DNA of 12,529 nt, taken from assembly GCA_038200385.1 (NCBI GenBank), contig JBBPYA010000226.1:1-12529 (forward strand), given 5' to 3'. The position numbers were made by a program, and so were the translations under genes. This document shows, in pieces, positions 7,285 through 12,529 of the stretch. How positions within the stretch are numbered: the stretch's first letter is position 1; every line of letters begins with the position of its first letter. The notes under the pieces were generated by a model, which saw nothing but the letters and a program-made list of their open reading frames with translations, was not told the origin of the DNA and did not search any database. Source of the stretch: JBBPYA01 sp038200385 (lineage in GTDB: Bacteria > Actinomycetota > Actinomycetes > Mycobacteriales > Geodermatophilaceae).

Positions 7285-7298
7285 CGGACCGCGGTCCG
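7285..7298. repeat. 14-bp perfect palindrome before yebC
   Basis: CGGACCGCGGTCCG is a perfect palindrome in the 64-nt gap between pdxT and yebC, 41 nt before the yebC ATG. It might be an operator or half of a weak hairpin. No -10 element is obvious beside it and no function can be assigned. Confidence 0.25.
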
Positions 7299-7339
7299 GC
7301 CCGGTCACCACGGAGCACTGTTCGGCAGGAAGGCATGAC

Positions 7340-8089
7340 ATGAGCGGCCACTCCAAATGGGCCACCACGAAACACAAGAAGGCCGCTGTCGACGCCAAGC
7401 GCGGCAAGCTGTTCGCCAAGCTGATCAAGAACGTCGAGGTGGCCGCCCGCACCGGCGGCCCGGACCCGGCCGGGAACCCGACGCTGTACGACGCCGTGCA
7501 GGCCGCGAAGAAGTCCTCGGTCCCCAACGACAACATCGACCGGGCGGTCAAGCGGGGAGCGGGTCTGGAGGCCGGCGGCGCGGACTGGCAGCCGATCACC
7601 TACGAGGGCTACGGACCGGGCGGGGTCGCCTTCCTGATCGAGTGCCTCACCGACAACCGGAACCGGGCGGCGATGGAGGTGCGTACCGCGATGTCGCGCA
7701 ACGGCGGGACGATGGCCGATCCCGGCTCGGTGTCCTACTTGTTCAACCGTAAGGGCGTGGTGCTGGTGCCCGGTGGCGGTCTCGGTGAGGACGACGTCCT
7801 GCTGGCCGTTCTCGATGCCGGGGCCGAGGAGGTCAACGACCTCGGGGAGACCTACGAGGTGGTCAGCGAGGCCACCGACCTGGTCGCCGTCCGCAGTGCG
7901 CTGCAGGCGGCGGGGATCGACTACGACTCGGCGGAGGCCAGCTTCCTGCCCAGCGTGCTGGTCGAGCTCGACGAGCCGACGGCGAGCAAGGTGTTCCGGC
8001 TGATGGACGCGCTGGAGGACTGTGACGACGTCCAGAACGTGTACGCAAACTTCGACGTGTCCGACGAGATCATGAGTTCCGTCGGCTGA
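7340..8089 (+). CDS. yebC: YebC/TACO1 family protein
   Basis: 249 aa, the standard length. It begins with the diagnostic SGHSKWATTKHKKAAVDAKR stretch and contains NIDRAVKRG, YEGYGPGGVA and LTDNRNRAA, all conserved blocks of the family, with an acidic C-terminal domain. YebC proteins have long been annotated as DNA-binding transcriptional regulators, and more recent work on bacterial YebC and mitochondrial TACO1 points to a ribosome-associated role in easing translation of difficult (for example proline-rich) stretches; which applies here is unknown. The ATG at 7340 is preceded by AGGAAGG (7327-7333) at good spacing. It lies between pdxT and ruvC, its usual actinobacterial position, but a strong terminator hairpin after it separates it from ruvCAB. 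Confidence 0.96.
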   Translation: MSGHSKWATTKHKKAAVDAKRGKLFAKLIKNVEVAARTGGPDPAGNPTLYDAVQAAKKSSVPNDNIDRAVKRGAGLEAGGADWQPITYEGYGPGGVAFLIECLTDNRNRAAMEVRTAMSRNGGTMADPGSVSYLFNRKGVVLVPGGGLGEDDVLLAVLDAGAEEVNDLGETYEVVSEATDLVAVRSALQAAGIDYDSAEASFLPSVLVELDEPTASKVFRLMDALEDCDDVQNVYANFDVSDEIMSSVG

Positions 8090-8151
8090 GGCCTGCCGAC
8101 GGCGTGTCGCAGCCGGCTCCGTCGACGCGGCGGGCACGATGGAGGACAGAC

Positions 8152-8202
8152 GGAAGCCGGGCCCCTCCATACAACCGATGGAGGGGCCCGGCCCGGTCTT
8201 CC
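8152..8202 (+). terminator. Strong hairpin terminator after yebC
   Basis: GCCGGGCCCCTCCAT (8156-8170) pairs perfectly over 15 bp with 8178-8192 across a 7-nt loop, ACAACCG. GGAAG (8152-8156) can pair further out with CTTCC (8198-8202) over a bulge. There is no clean U-tract, as is common for actinobacterial intrinsic terminators. It lies 63 nt after the yebC stop and should end the pdxS-pdxT-yebC transcript. The stem is almost symmetric, so it could also act on the opposite strand. Confidence 0.85.
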
Positions 8203-8530
8203 GACGTCCCGCCCAGAGGCGGAGAGCCCGAAACCGTCGGCAACCCGGACACCCGCACCGGGCGATCGCTCGCCCGACCGGTCTCCCGGCGACCTGGTCG
8301 CCATGTCGCCCGCCCACGATCGCTCGCCGGCCGGCGCCAGTGGCGCCCGCGTCGCTGACAGCAGCGGCCCGCGCACGACGCGCCTGGTCTCCCAGTGCCT
8401 CGCACCTCCCGGATGTGACTCCGGGACTCGGTCCTCCGTTGCCGGTGACGTGACGTATGTCTAGTCGCCAGAGTCGTTGCGCCGCAAGGGTTCTTCTCAT
8501 CTTTTCGGGAAATCCCCAGAGGTTCCCGGG
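8203..8530. other. Gene-free stretch between the yebC terminator and the ruvC upstream region
   Basis: No open frame here looks like a gene: candidates lack ribosome binding sites, recognisable sequence and actinobacterial protein composition. Visible structure is limited to a 12-bp direct repeat CGATCGCTCGCC (8263-8274 and 8317-8328), a hairpin CGGGCG/CGCCCG (8259-8264 with 8271-8276), and a perfect 7-bp hairpin TCCCGGA/TCCGGGA (8407-8413 with 8420-8426). From about 8485 the sequence becomes noticeably richer in T. It may hold distant regulatory sites or an unannotated small RNA, for which there is no direct evidence. Confidence 0.5.
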
Positions 8531-8603
8531 CTGTGCACAGGGTGGCCCGTCTTATCCCCAGGCGCCGGCTGGATATCCCCCCGCCATCCACCCGTTGTGC
8601 ACA
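8531..8603. promoter_or_regulatory. Cluster of DnaA-box-like motifs upstream of ruvC
   Basis: Within 73 bp lie CTGTGCACAG (8531-8540, its own reverse complement), TTATCCCCA (8552-8560, one mismatch to TTATCCACA) and TTGTGCACA (8595-8603, one mismatch to the actinobacterial TTGTCCACA). Weaker relatives lie at 8573-8581 and 8584-8592, and another just outside at 8510-8518. None is an exact consensus box. The cluster may bind DnaA weakly, bind another regulator of ruvCAB, or be coincidence. Confidence 0.35.
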
Positions 8604-8656
8604 GCGCCGAGCAGGGCGTGTCCTCCGCATGGGAGACCGAAGGACCCGATACCGTC

Positions 8657-8672
8657 TCGAACAAGTGTTCGG
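8657..8672. promoter_or_regulatory. LexA (SOS) box upstream of ruvC
   Basis: TCGAACAAGTGTTCGG matches the actinobacterial LexA operator TCGAAC-N4-GTTCGA at 11 of 12 defined positions. It ends 21 nt before the ruvC GTG and lies just after a possible -10 element, TACCGT (8650-8655), so bound LexA would cover the transcription start. The ruv genes are known SOS genes in mycobacteria, so DNA-damage induction of ruvC-ruvA-ruvB is expected. Confidence 0.9.
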
Positions 8673-8693
8673 CAGCGGTACGGAGGGACGGCG

Positions 8694-9221
8694 GTGCGGG
8701 TACTCGGTGTGGATCCCGGGCTGACCCGCTGCGGCTTCGGGGTCGTCGAGGGCAGTCCGGGGCGAAGCCTTATCCGGCTGGAGCACGGCGTGGTCCGCAG
8801 CCCGGCGGCGGACCCGATCGGAGCGCGGCTGGCCGCGCTCGCAGCGGCCCTGACCGGGCTGATCACGACGTACCGTCCGGACGTGGTCGCGGTGGAGCGG
8901 GTGTTCAGCCAGCACAACGTGCGGACCGTGATGGGGACGGCGCAGGCCGCCGGAGTCGCGATCCTGGTGGCCACCCAGTCCGGCTGCCCGGTGGCCCTGC
9001 ACACTCCGAGCGAGGTCAAGGCTGCGGTCACCGGTTCCGGCGTCGCCGGCAAGGCACAGGTCGCCACCATGGTGACCCGGCTGCTGGCCCTGGAGCTCCC
9101 ACCTACGCCTGCCGACGCCGCCGACGCGCTCGCCCTGGCGATCTGTCACATCTGGCGGGGCGGGGCACAGGCCCGGCTCGCGCAAGCGGCGGCCGGTCAC
9201 GGCGCCAGGAGCGCGCGGTGA
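8694..9221 (+). CDS. ruvC: Holliday junction resolvase RuvC
   Basis: 175 aa, normal length. RuvC is the homodimeric endonuclease that resolves Holliday junctions by symmetric nicking after branch migration by RuvAB. The four catalytic acidic residues are visible: Asp7 in LGVDPGLTRCG, Glu68 in VAVERVFSQHN, and Asp141 and Asp144 in PADAADALALAICH. The GTG at 8694 has a strong GGAGGG ribosome binding site (8682-8687) 6 nt upstream and starts directly at the family N-terminus; the longer frame back to 8457 would cover the SOS box and is rejected. Its stop overlaps the ruvA start by 4 nt (GTGA), and a LexA box upstream places the operon under SOS control. Confidence 0.97.
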   Translation: MRVLGVDPGLTRCGFGVVEGSPGRSLIRLEHGVVRSPAADPIGARLAALAAALTGLITTYRPDVVAVERVFSQHNVRTVMGTAQAAGVAILVATQSGCPVALHTPSEVKAAVTGSGVAGKAQVATMVTRLLALELPPTPADAADALALAICHIWRGGAQARLAQAAAGHGARSAR

Positions 9222-9823
9222 TCGCCAGCGTGCGCGGGCAGGTCCTCGCTCTCGGTCCCGACAGCGCGGTGATCGAGCTCGGCGGCCTCGGGGTCTCGGT
9301 GCACTGCACCCCCGGCACGCTGGCCCGGCTGCGGGTGGGCGAGCCGGGCCGGCTGGCCACCTCACTGGTGGTCCGGGAGGACTCGCTGACCCTGTACGGC
9401 TTCGCCGACGACGACGAGCGCGGCCTGTTCGAACTGCTGCAGACCGCCAACGGCGTCGGCCCGCGGCTGGCCCAGGCGATCCTGGCGATCCACCCGCCGC
9501 GGGAGGTGCGGCGGGCGGTCGCCACCGCCGACATCGCCACCCTGGTGCAGGTGCCCGGGGTCGGACGTAAGGGCGCGGAGAAGCTGATCGTGGAACTCCG
9601 GGACCGGATCGGGTCGCTCAGCGACGACCTGCCCGGCGCCGCGGCCTCGCTGGTGACCCCGTCCGCCCCGTGGCGGGACCAGCTCCGGCAGGCCCTCGTC
9701 GGGCTCGGCTGGAGCGGCAAGGAGGCCGAGGACGCCGTCGCCGCGGTCGAGCCGGACGCCGGCGACGACGTCGAACTCGCGGTGCTGCTGCGGCGGGCGC
9801 TGCGGATCCTGGGTCGATCGTGA
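9218..9823 (+). CDS. ruvA: Holliday junction DNA helicase subunit RuvA
   Basis: 201 aa, normal length. RuvA binds the four-way junction as a tetramer and loads the RuvB motor. It begins IASVRGQVL, the OB-fold domain I (about 1-64). Domain II holds two helix-hairpin-helix motifs, around TANGVGPRLAQAIL and VPGVGRKGAEKLIVEL. The C-terminal domain III (about residues 150-201), which contacts RuvB, follows an acidic Ala/Pro linker. GTG at 9218 overlaps the ruvC stop and has AGGAG (9207-9211) upstream, inside ruvC. The stop overlaps the ruvB start by 4 nt. Confidence 0.97.
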   Translation: MIASVRGQVLALGPDSAVIELGGLGVSVHCTPGTLARLRVGEPGRLATSLVVREDSLTLYGFADDDERGLFELLQTANGVGPRLAQAILAIHPPREVRRAVATADIATLVQVPGVGRKGAEKLIVELRDRIGSLSDDLPGAAASLVTPSAPWRDQLRQALVGLGWSGKEAEDAVAAVEPDAGDDVELAVLLRRALRILGRS

Positions 9824-10893
9824 CCCGACCCGAACCCGCCGCGGGGGAGCCCGGCCAGCTGGTCTCGCCGTACGCCGAGGTCGACGAGCGCGAGGTCGAG
9901 TCCTCGCTGCGGCCGCGCCGGCTCAATGACTTCGTCGGGCAGACCCGGGTACGGGACCAGCTCGAACTCGTCCTGGAATCGGCCCGCCGCCGCGGCCGGC
10001 CACCGGATCACGTGCTGCTGTCGGGACCCCCCGGGTTGGGCAAGACCAGCCTGGCGCTGATCATCGCCGCGGAGCTGGGCGCGCCGGTGCGGATCACCAG
10101 CGGGCCGGCGATCGAGCGGGCCGGCGATCTCGCGGCGATGCTCTCGACGCTGATCGAGGGCGACGTGCTGTTCATCGACGAGATCCACCGGATCGCCCGG
10201 CCGGCCGAGGAACTGCTCTACGTGGCCATGGAGGACTTCCGGGTCGACGTCATCATCGGCACGGGGCACGGCGCCACCGCGATCCCGCTGGACGTCGCGC
10301 CGTTCACGCTGGTCGGCGCGACCACCCGCTCCGGACTGCTGACCGGCCCGTTACGGGACCGGTTCGGCTTCGTGGCCCAGATGGACTTCTACGCCGCCGC
10401 CGAACTCGAGCAGGTCCTGCGCCGGAGCGCGCAGCTGCTGGGTGTCCCGCTGCGCCCGGACGGGGCGGCCGAGATCGCCGGCCGTTCCCGGGGCACCCCG
10501 CGGATCGCCAACCGGTTGCTGCGCCGGGTCCGGGACTACGCCGAGGTACGCGCCGACGGGATAGTGACCGAGCAGGTGGCCAAGGCCGCGCTGGCCGTGT
10601 ACGACGTGGACGACCTCGGCCTGGACCGCCTGGACCGCTGCGTGCTGGACGCGGTGATCCGCCGCTTCGGAGGAGGGCCGGTCGGCGTGTCGACGATCGC
10701 GATCGCTGTCGGTGAGGAGGCGCAGACCGTCGAGGAGGTGGCCGAACCGTTCCTGGTGCGCTCCGGGCTGCTGGACCGGACCCCACGCGGGCGGGTAGCG
10801 ACCGCGGCGGCGTGGACCCATCTGGGCCTGACACCGCCGACCGCGCGAGCCACCCGGCCGGAGGCCTCGCAGACCCTGTTCGACCAGCGGTGA
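9820..10893 (+). CDS. ruvB: Holliday junction branch migration ATPase RuvB
   Basis: 357 aa, normal length. RuvB is the hexameric AAA+ motor that drives branch migration with RuvA. Walker A is GPPGLGKT with Lys75, Walker B is LFIDEIHR with Asp120-Glu121, sensor 1 is GATTRSGLL, and the arginine-finger region is PLRDRFG near residues 177-183. GTPRIANRLLRRVRDYA carries sensor 2, and a winged-helix C-terminal domain follows. The N-terminal SSLRPRRLNDFVGQ is the family hallmark. GTG at 9820 overlaps the ruvA stop with no clear ribosome binding site, implying translational coupling. Leu178 is encoded by TTA (10351-10353), the only in-frame TTA I found in the window. The stop codon overlaps a short palindrome, GAGGCGCCTC (10892-10901), too small to call a terminator. 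Confidence 0.98.
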   Translation: MTRPEPAAGEPGQLVSPYAEVDEREVESSLRPRRLNDFVGQTRVRDQLELVLESARRRGRPPDHVLLSGPPGLGKTSLALIIAAELGAPVRITSGPAIERAGDLAAMLSTLIEGDVLFIDEIHRIARPAEELLYVAMEDFRVDVIIGTGHGATAIPLDVAPFTLVGATTRSGLLTGPLRDRFGFVAQMDFYAAAELEQVLRRSAQLLGVPLRPDGAAEIAGRSRGTPRIANRLLRRVRDYAEVRADGIVTEQVAKAALAVYDVDDLGLDRLDRCVLDAVIRRFGGGPVGVSTIAIAVGEEAQTVEEVAEPFLVRSGLLDRTPRGRVATAAAWTHLGLTPPTARATRPEASQTLFDQR

Positions 10894-10961
10894 GGCGCCT
10901 CCGTCGGGCGGCCGGCGACGCAGCCGCGGGTCGCGGATCCGGCCGCCGCGGTGCGGCGAGG

Positions 10962-10991
10962 TTGGGCGGCACGCCGCGCAGCGCCTAGACT
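10962..10991 (+). promoter_or_regulatory. Candidate yajC promoter
   Basis: TTGGGC (10962-10967) and TAGACT (10986-10991), 18 bp apart, resemble -35 and -10 elements of a housekeeping sigma-factor promoter. Transcription would start near 10998, leaving a leader of about 50 nt that contains AGGAGAGGG (11031-11039) before the yajC GTG. It lies in the 154-nt gap after ruvB, so yajC-secD need not depend on the SOS-controlled ruv promoter. Confidence 0.55.
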
Positions 10992-11047
10992 CGCCCGCGT
11001 CGTCGACCGCGCAAGCGGGGCGAGGCGCCGAGGAGAGGGTTGGATCC

Positions 11048-11374
11048 GTGCAGCAGCTGTTGCCCGTACTGCTCATCGTGCTGGCATTCGTGCTGCTGTT
11101 CGTCCTGCCGGCACGCCAGCGCAAGAAGGTGGCCGAACGGCAGGCCGTCCTGCAGCAGTCGTTGATGATCGGCACCCCGGTGGTCCTCACCTGCGGGATG
11201 TACGGCGAGGTGGCCGCGCTGCAGGAGGCCACCCTGGACGTGCAGATCGCGCCCGGCTCGGTCGTGCGGTTCGCACGGGCCGCGGTCCTCGAGGCGCGCA
11301 CCGACCCCGACGCAGCGCCCGGCGGGATCGCCGAGGACAGCGGCGGGGTCGACCTCGGCAAGGACACCGGCTAG
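11048..11374 (+). CDS. yajC: Preprotein translocase accessory subunit YajC
   Basis: 108 aa, normal size. YajC is a single-span membrane protein that associates with SecDF and the SecYEG channel. Residues about 4-21 (LLPVLLIVLAFVLLFVLP) are the membrane helix, followed at once by the basic RQRKK stop-transfer that is diagnostic of YajC, then the small cytoplasmic domain with LMIGTPVVLTCGMYGEVAAL. The C-terminal tail is acidic and glycine-rich. The GTG start at 11048 has AGGAGAGGG upstream. secD follows after 210 nt, wider than the usual close spacing in many bacteria. Confidence 0.95.
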   Translation: MQQLLPVLLIVLAFVLLFVLPARQRKKVAERQAVLQQSLMIGTPVVLTCGMYGEVAALQEATLDVQIAPGSVVRFARAAVLEARTDPDAAPGGIAEDSGGVDLGKDTG

Positions 11375-11543
11375 TCGTCGGACCGGGCCACCGGTCGGTC
11401 GCGGGGGACGCGGAACGTCGAATGCCCCGGACGCCGTGCAGACACGGGGGATACTGGCCTGGCACAGGGGCACCCGGTCCGTCCGCCGAGCGCTCCACCA
11501 GTTCGGGCACCGGCGCCCGTAGCGGTCCGGTGCTGTGACCCAC

Positions 11544-11563
11544 TCCGGCTTTTCACGGCCGGA
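11544..11563 (+). repeat. Stem-loop just upstream of the secD ribosome binding site
   Basis: TCCGGC (11544-11549) and GCCGGA (11558-11563) form a perfect 6-bp stem with an 8-nt loop TTTTCACG, ending 5 nt before the GAGGAG ribosome binding site (11569-11574) of secD. It may influence secD translation. The rest of the 210-nt yajC-secD gap holds a poor -10-like GATACT (11450-11455) and a dubious 38-codon frame (11422-11538). Confidence 0.3.
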
Positions 11564-11584
11564 TGACCGAGGAGAGAACACTTC

Positions 11585-12529
11585 GTGGCAGGACCACCCG
11601 GGCAGCTGCGCGCAGGGCGATACTTCGGTGCGTTGATCGCGACGATCGTGATCCTGTACGCGCTGGTCTTCTTCGTCGGCTCCACGAACACGCCCCGGCT
11701 CGGCCTGGATCTGATCGGCGGTACGACGGTCACGCTGACCGCTCAGACGCCGAACGGCCAGCCTCCGACGACGGAGAATCTGGACCTGGCCCGGCAGATC
11801 ATCGAACGCCGGGTCAACGGCCTGGGGGTAGCCGACTCCGAAGTCGTCACCGAGGGCAACGCCAACATCGTGATCTCGGTCCCGGGCGCCGACGGCGAGC
11901 AGGCCAAGTCGCTCGGCCAGACTGCGCAGCTGCGACTGCGTCCGCTCGTCACGCAGCCGGTCCCGGCCGTCGCGGCGCCGACCCCGACGCCCATACCCGG
12001 TCAGAGCGCGGCCCCCAGCGGACCATCGGCGCCGGGCCAGTCGGCGGCGCCGAGCGGTACGCCGCCGGCCAGCGGCGCGCCCACCGCCAGCGGTGCGCCC
12101 CCCGCCAGTGGTGCGCCGTCCTCCTCGGCCGGCTTCCTCCCGGGGGACCCCACCTCTACCGCGCCGGCCACCAGTGACAGCGCCGCTCCCACGTCGGCGG
12201 CCCCCACCGCGGCGACTCCCACGCCCGCGGCCCCCACGTCGGCGGCGAGCGGCGGCGCGGCCGGGAGCGGCCAGCCGCAGACCCAGGAGCAGGCCCAGGC
12301 GCAGCTGGCCGCCCTGAACTGCCAGCAGGACCCGAGTACCACGGCGACAACTCCTGACCTGCCGGAGTCCTATGTCGCCGCGTGCAGCACCGACGGCAGC
12401 GTGAAGTACCTGCTCGGGCCCACGATCATCGAAGGCACCCCCATCACCGACGCCAAGGCGACGTTCGACACCCAGAACCGGCAGGGCTGGCTCGTCGTTG
12501 TGGACTTCAACAACCAGGCGTCCTCGGTG
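11585..12529 (+). CDS. secD: Protein translocase subunit SecD, 5' part (runs off window)
   Basis: 315 codons are visible and the frame is open at the window end. SecD, with SecF, is an RND-type membrane protein that uses the proton gradient to pull proteins out of the Sec channel. The N-terminal membrane helix (about residues 13-32) is followed by the hallmark LGLDLIGGTTVTL (39-51) and the start of the P1 periplasmic-side head (AR..IERRVNGLGVADSEV). An unusual Pro/Ala/Ser/Thr-rich, low-complexity insert occupies residues about 125-231. After it come Cys246 and Cys267, which could form a disulfide outside the membrane, then KYLLGP and the second P1 half. The GTG at 11585 has GAGGAG (11569-11574) 10 nt upstream. 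secF would be expected next, beyond the window. Confidence 0.95.
   Translation, partial: MAGPPGQLRAGRYFGALIATIVILYALVFFVGSTNTPRLGLDLIGGTTVTLTAQTPNGQPPTTENLDLARQIIERRVNGLGVADSEVVTEGNANIVISVPGADGEQAKSLGQTAQLRLRPLVTQPVPAVAAPTPTPIPGQSAAPSGPSAPGQSAAPSGTPPASGAPTASGAPPASGAPSSSAGFLPGDPTSTAPATSDSAAPTSAAPTAATPTPAAPTSAASGGAAGSGQPQTQEQAQAQLAALNCQQDPSTTATTPDLPESYVAACSTDGSVKYLLGPTIIEGTPITDAKATFDTQNRQGWLVVVDFNNQASSV
12068..12121 (+). repeat. Three 18-bp tandem repeats inside secD
   Basis: Three in-frame units at 12068-12085, 12086-12103 and 12104-12121 each encode Ala-Ser-Gly-Ala-Pro-(Thr/Pro/Ser). The copies differ at only a few, mostly third-codon, positions. They sit in the low-complexity insert of SecD and suggest expansion by slippage or unequal recombination. 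Confidence 0.85.

Noticed and set aside
8210..8276. Resemblance to a SAM-type riboswitch (GTCGGCAACCC followed by a hairpin)
   Set aside because: Only the GGCAACC string matches; the rest of the conserved core is absent and the downstream gene is ruvC, not a methionine gene.
8104..8453. Two overlapping plus-strand frames (84 and 104 codons) after yebC
   Set aside because: Both translate the terminator stem, lack ribosome binding sites, and are Arg/Pro-rich low-complexity sequences.
8390..8470. Possible PafBC (RecA-independent damage) promoter upstream of ruvC
   Set aside because: I searched for TGTCRGTG with a TANNNT at the right spacing and saw no match; the LexA box explains damage control.
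8457..8693. N-terminal extension of ruvC to an upstream ATG
   Set aside because: It would translate the DnaA-box-like cluster and SOS box; the GTG at 8694 has a strong ribosome binding site and matches the family start with Asp7 in place.
8070..9365. 431-codon minus-strand frame covering the yebC-ruvC gap
   Set aside because: It overlaps ruvC and ruvA antisense, runs through the terminator hairpin and the SOS box, and looks like no protein family.
11376..11558. Continuation of the yajC frame past its TAG containing RAPAP, like RAPG/RAPP arrest motifs
   Set aside because: There is no start codon in that frame after the stop, so it could only be made by stop-codon read-through, for which there is no sign.

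Overview
The window is ordinary chromosomal DNA from a high-GC actinobacterium (Actinomycetota). Evidence: G+C above about 70% by eye, 9 of 13 genes starting with GTG, a complete phosphatidylinositol / phosphatidylinositol-mannoside block (pgsA-patA-pimA, a hallmark of actinomycetes), the actinobacterial pdxS-pdxT-yebC-ruvC-ruvA-ruvB-yajC-secD order, and an actinobacterial-type SOS box. I cannot name the genus. The gene order resembles that of Streptomyces and Frankia/Geodermatophilus relatives, but that comparison is from memory.

Layout. (1) 1-2149, minus strand: an elongation factor G-like paralogue (EF-G2 type) with degenerate GTPase motifs, cut at its C-terminus by the window edge. (2) 2272-5002, plus strand: pgsA, patA and pimA with 4-nt GTGA stop/start overlaps, a translationally coupled operon for the first steps of PI and PIM synthesis at the membrane. 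(3) 5097-5585: a small LemA-like membrane protein with a probable leaderless promoter. (4) 5700-7275: pdxS and pdxT, the two subunits of PLP synthase. (5) 7340-8089: yebC, followed by a strong 15-bp terminator hairpin. (6) 8090-8693: a 604-bp stretch without a credible gene, holding the terminator, small repeats and hairpins, a group of DnaA-box-like motifs, and a near-perfect LexA (SOS) box. (7) 8694-10893: ruvC-ruvA-ruvB, again with GTGA overlaps, the Holliday-junction branch-migration and resolution machinery under SOS control. (8) 11048-12529: yajC and the 5' part of secD, Sec translocon accessory subunits; secD runs off the end and carries a Pro/Ala/Ser/Thr-rich insert.

All genes belong to known families and I see no mobile element, CRISPR array, phage, tRNA or rRNA gene. 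I found no convincing new multi-gene system. The parts most worth a second look are non-coding: the yebC-ruvC intergenic region (terminator with a competing upstream pairing, DnaA-box-like cluster, SOS box), the operator-like inverted repeat abutting the lemA-like promoter, and the yajC-secD gap. Among proteins, the EF-G2 paralogue lacking the catalytic His and the NKxD motif is the most unusual.
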